Positions 40,754 to 41,281 of a stretch of DNA of 41,281 nucleotides are shown one piece after another. A model generated the notes under the pieces. It saw only the letters and a list, made by a program, of their open reading frames with translations. It ran no database searches and was not told the DNA's origin. Numbering within the stretch: position 1 is the stretch's first letter; each line of letters opens with the position of its first letter. Origin of the DNA: Micractinium sp. NFX-FRZ (Eukaryota > Chlorophyta > Trebouxiophyceae > Chlorellales > Chlorellaceae); assembly GCA_029339195.1 (NCBI GenBank), contig JAPTJF010000521.1, positions 1 to 41,281 of the forward strand, read 5' to 3'. Both the position numbers and the translations under genes were made by a program.

Positions 40754-41281
40754 TCACAGCATGACGCGGCTGCCCGCCACGCGCCCCAGGTACTTGGTGT
40801 CCACGCCAGAGTCCCGCTGCATGCACACCCGCCCCGTGCGAGCCACCTCCAGGATGCCTGCAGGCGTGCGGGTGTGGGTGTGCAGGGAGGGGGCAATGGT
40901 TGGTAACAGTGGGTGTGCGAAGTTGAGCGTGGCGGCTGGGGCAGGTGACAGGCAGGGTATCAGGCAGGCAGGGGAGGCGGCGGCAAGGAGATGGGAGGCG
41001 TTGTCGTCTGGCCCTGCCCTCCCCTCTGCTCACAAGAAATCAGTTCACAACTCGCCCCGCATGCAACCGTTGTCTTGACAAAACTGTGGCTCACCGTACG
41101 GCTCCAGCACCTCCTTGAGCGCCACCATCTTGTCCTCCTTCCCCGTCACCTCCAGCGTCAGAGTGTTCACGCTCACGTCGCACACCAGGGCACGGAAGAT
41201 CTGCGGGGGTGTGCGGGGTTCTGGGGGCGCGCTACTTGCCACGCACGGGCCCTGCAGTGTGGAGACGTGTTGGTGGCTCGC
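40754..41281 (-). CDS. ilvH: Acetolactate (acetohydroxyacid) synthase small subunit, last two exons (runs off right edge)
   Basis: Exons 41095-41200 and 40754-40857 are joined in phase 1; 41201-41281 is intron or further upstream sequence. The product is the C-terminal part of the regulatory subunit of acetohydroxyacid synthase, which carries ACT-type domains and gives valine feedback control in branched-chain amino acid synthesis. In plants and algae it works in the plastid. Visible signature: [20 protein letters not shown], then [20 protein letters not shown] and [19 protein letters not shown], ending AGSRVML. It matches the family C-terminus, where IFRA..VDVS and [11 protein letters not shown] are conserved. 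About 69 residues are in the window, so the plastid transit peptide and first ACT domain are not seen. The intron uses a normal GT-AG pair. Confidence 0.88.

Noticed and set aside
1..41281. tRNA, rRNA, retrotransposon or viral genes
   Set aside because: I looked for conserved tRNA boxes, reverse transcriptase or integrase motifs and virus-like proteins and saw none. A covariance or profile search would be needed to exclude small RNAs.

Overview
The window looks like nuclear DNA of a high-GC, intron-dense green alga. The best guess is a chlorophyte of the Chlorella-like (trebouxiophyte) type. This is an inference from the gene families, the short phase-consistent exons, the C-rich 3' splice tracts, strong third-position G/C, TGTAA poly(A)-like motifs and a CCCTAAA telomere-type motif. 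Nothing here is bacterial: I see no operons, and almost every long open frame is cut by spliceosomal introns. Gene models were built by hand by joining exons whose splice phases agree and whose total length is a multiple of three.

Layout from left to right: (1) the 5' part of an ankyrin-type gene on the minus strand (to 905), divergent from (2) a TPR-like gene (+, 1170-4096); (3, 4) two complete paralogous 16-repeat ankyrin genes in tandem on the minus strand (4537-7420 and 8396-11410); (5) a 20-exon secreted FAD-linked aldonolactone-oxidase-like gene (+, 12629-18356); (6) an F-box/leucine-rich protein gene (+, 18748-21074); (7) PTPA, the protein phosphatase 2A activator (-, 21482-25004); (8) a 32-exon sucrose synthase gene (+, 25250-39360), divergent from PTPA; (9) the last two exons of the acetolactate synthase small subunit gene (-, 40754-41281). 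These genes have no shared pathway. Sucrose synthase (sucrose plus UDP to UDP-glucose plus fructose) and acetolactate synthase (branched-chain amino acids) are primary metabolism. PTPA is a phosphatase-activation factor. The ankyrin family is a locally expanded lineage-type family.

The most unusual signal is not a gene. In at least five of the genes, introns or 3' flanks carry diverged partial copies of the neighbouring exon edge, including its splice site. They usually lie about 90-135 bp from the true exon (42 to about 1,000 bp overall) and often form a series of two or three copies. I call them exon echoes. Some contain stop codons. One in PTPA is an in-frame 30-nt mini-exon with usable splice sites. 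A second genome-wide feature is the high share of GC-AG introns: 6 of about 80 donors that I placed.
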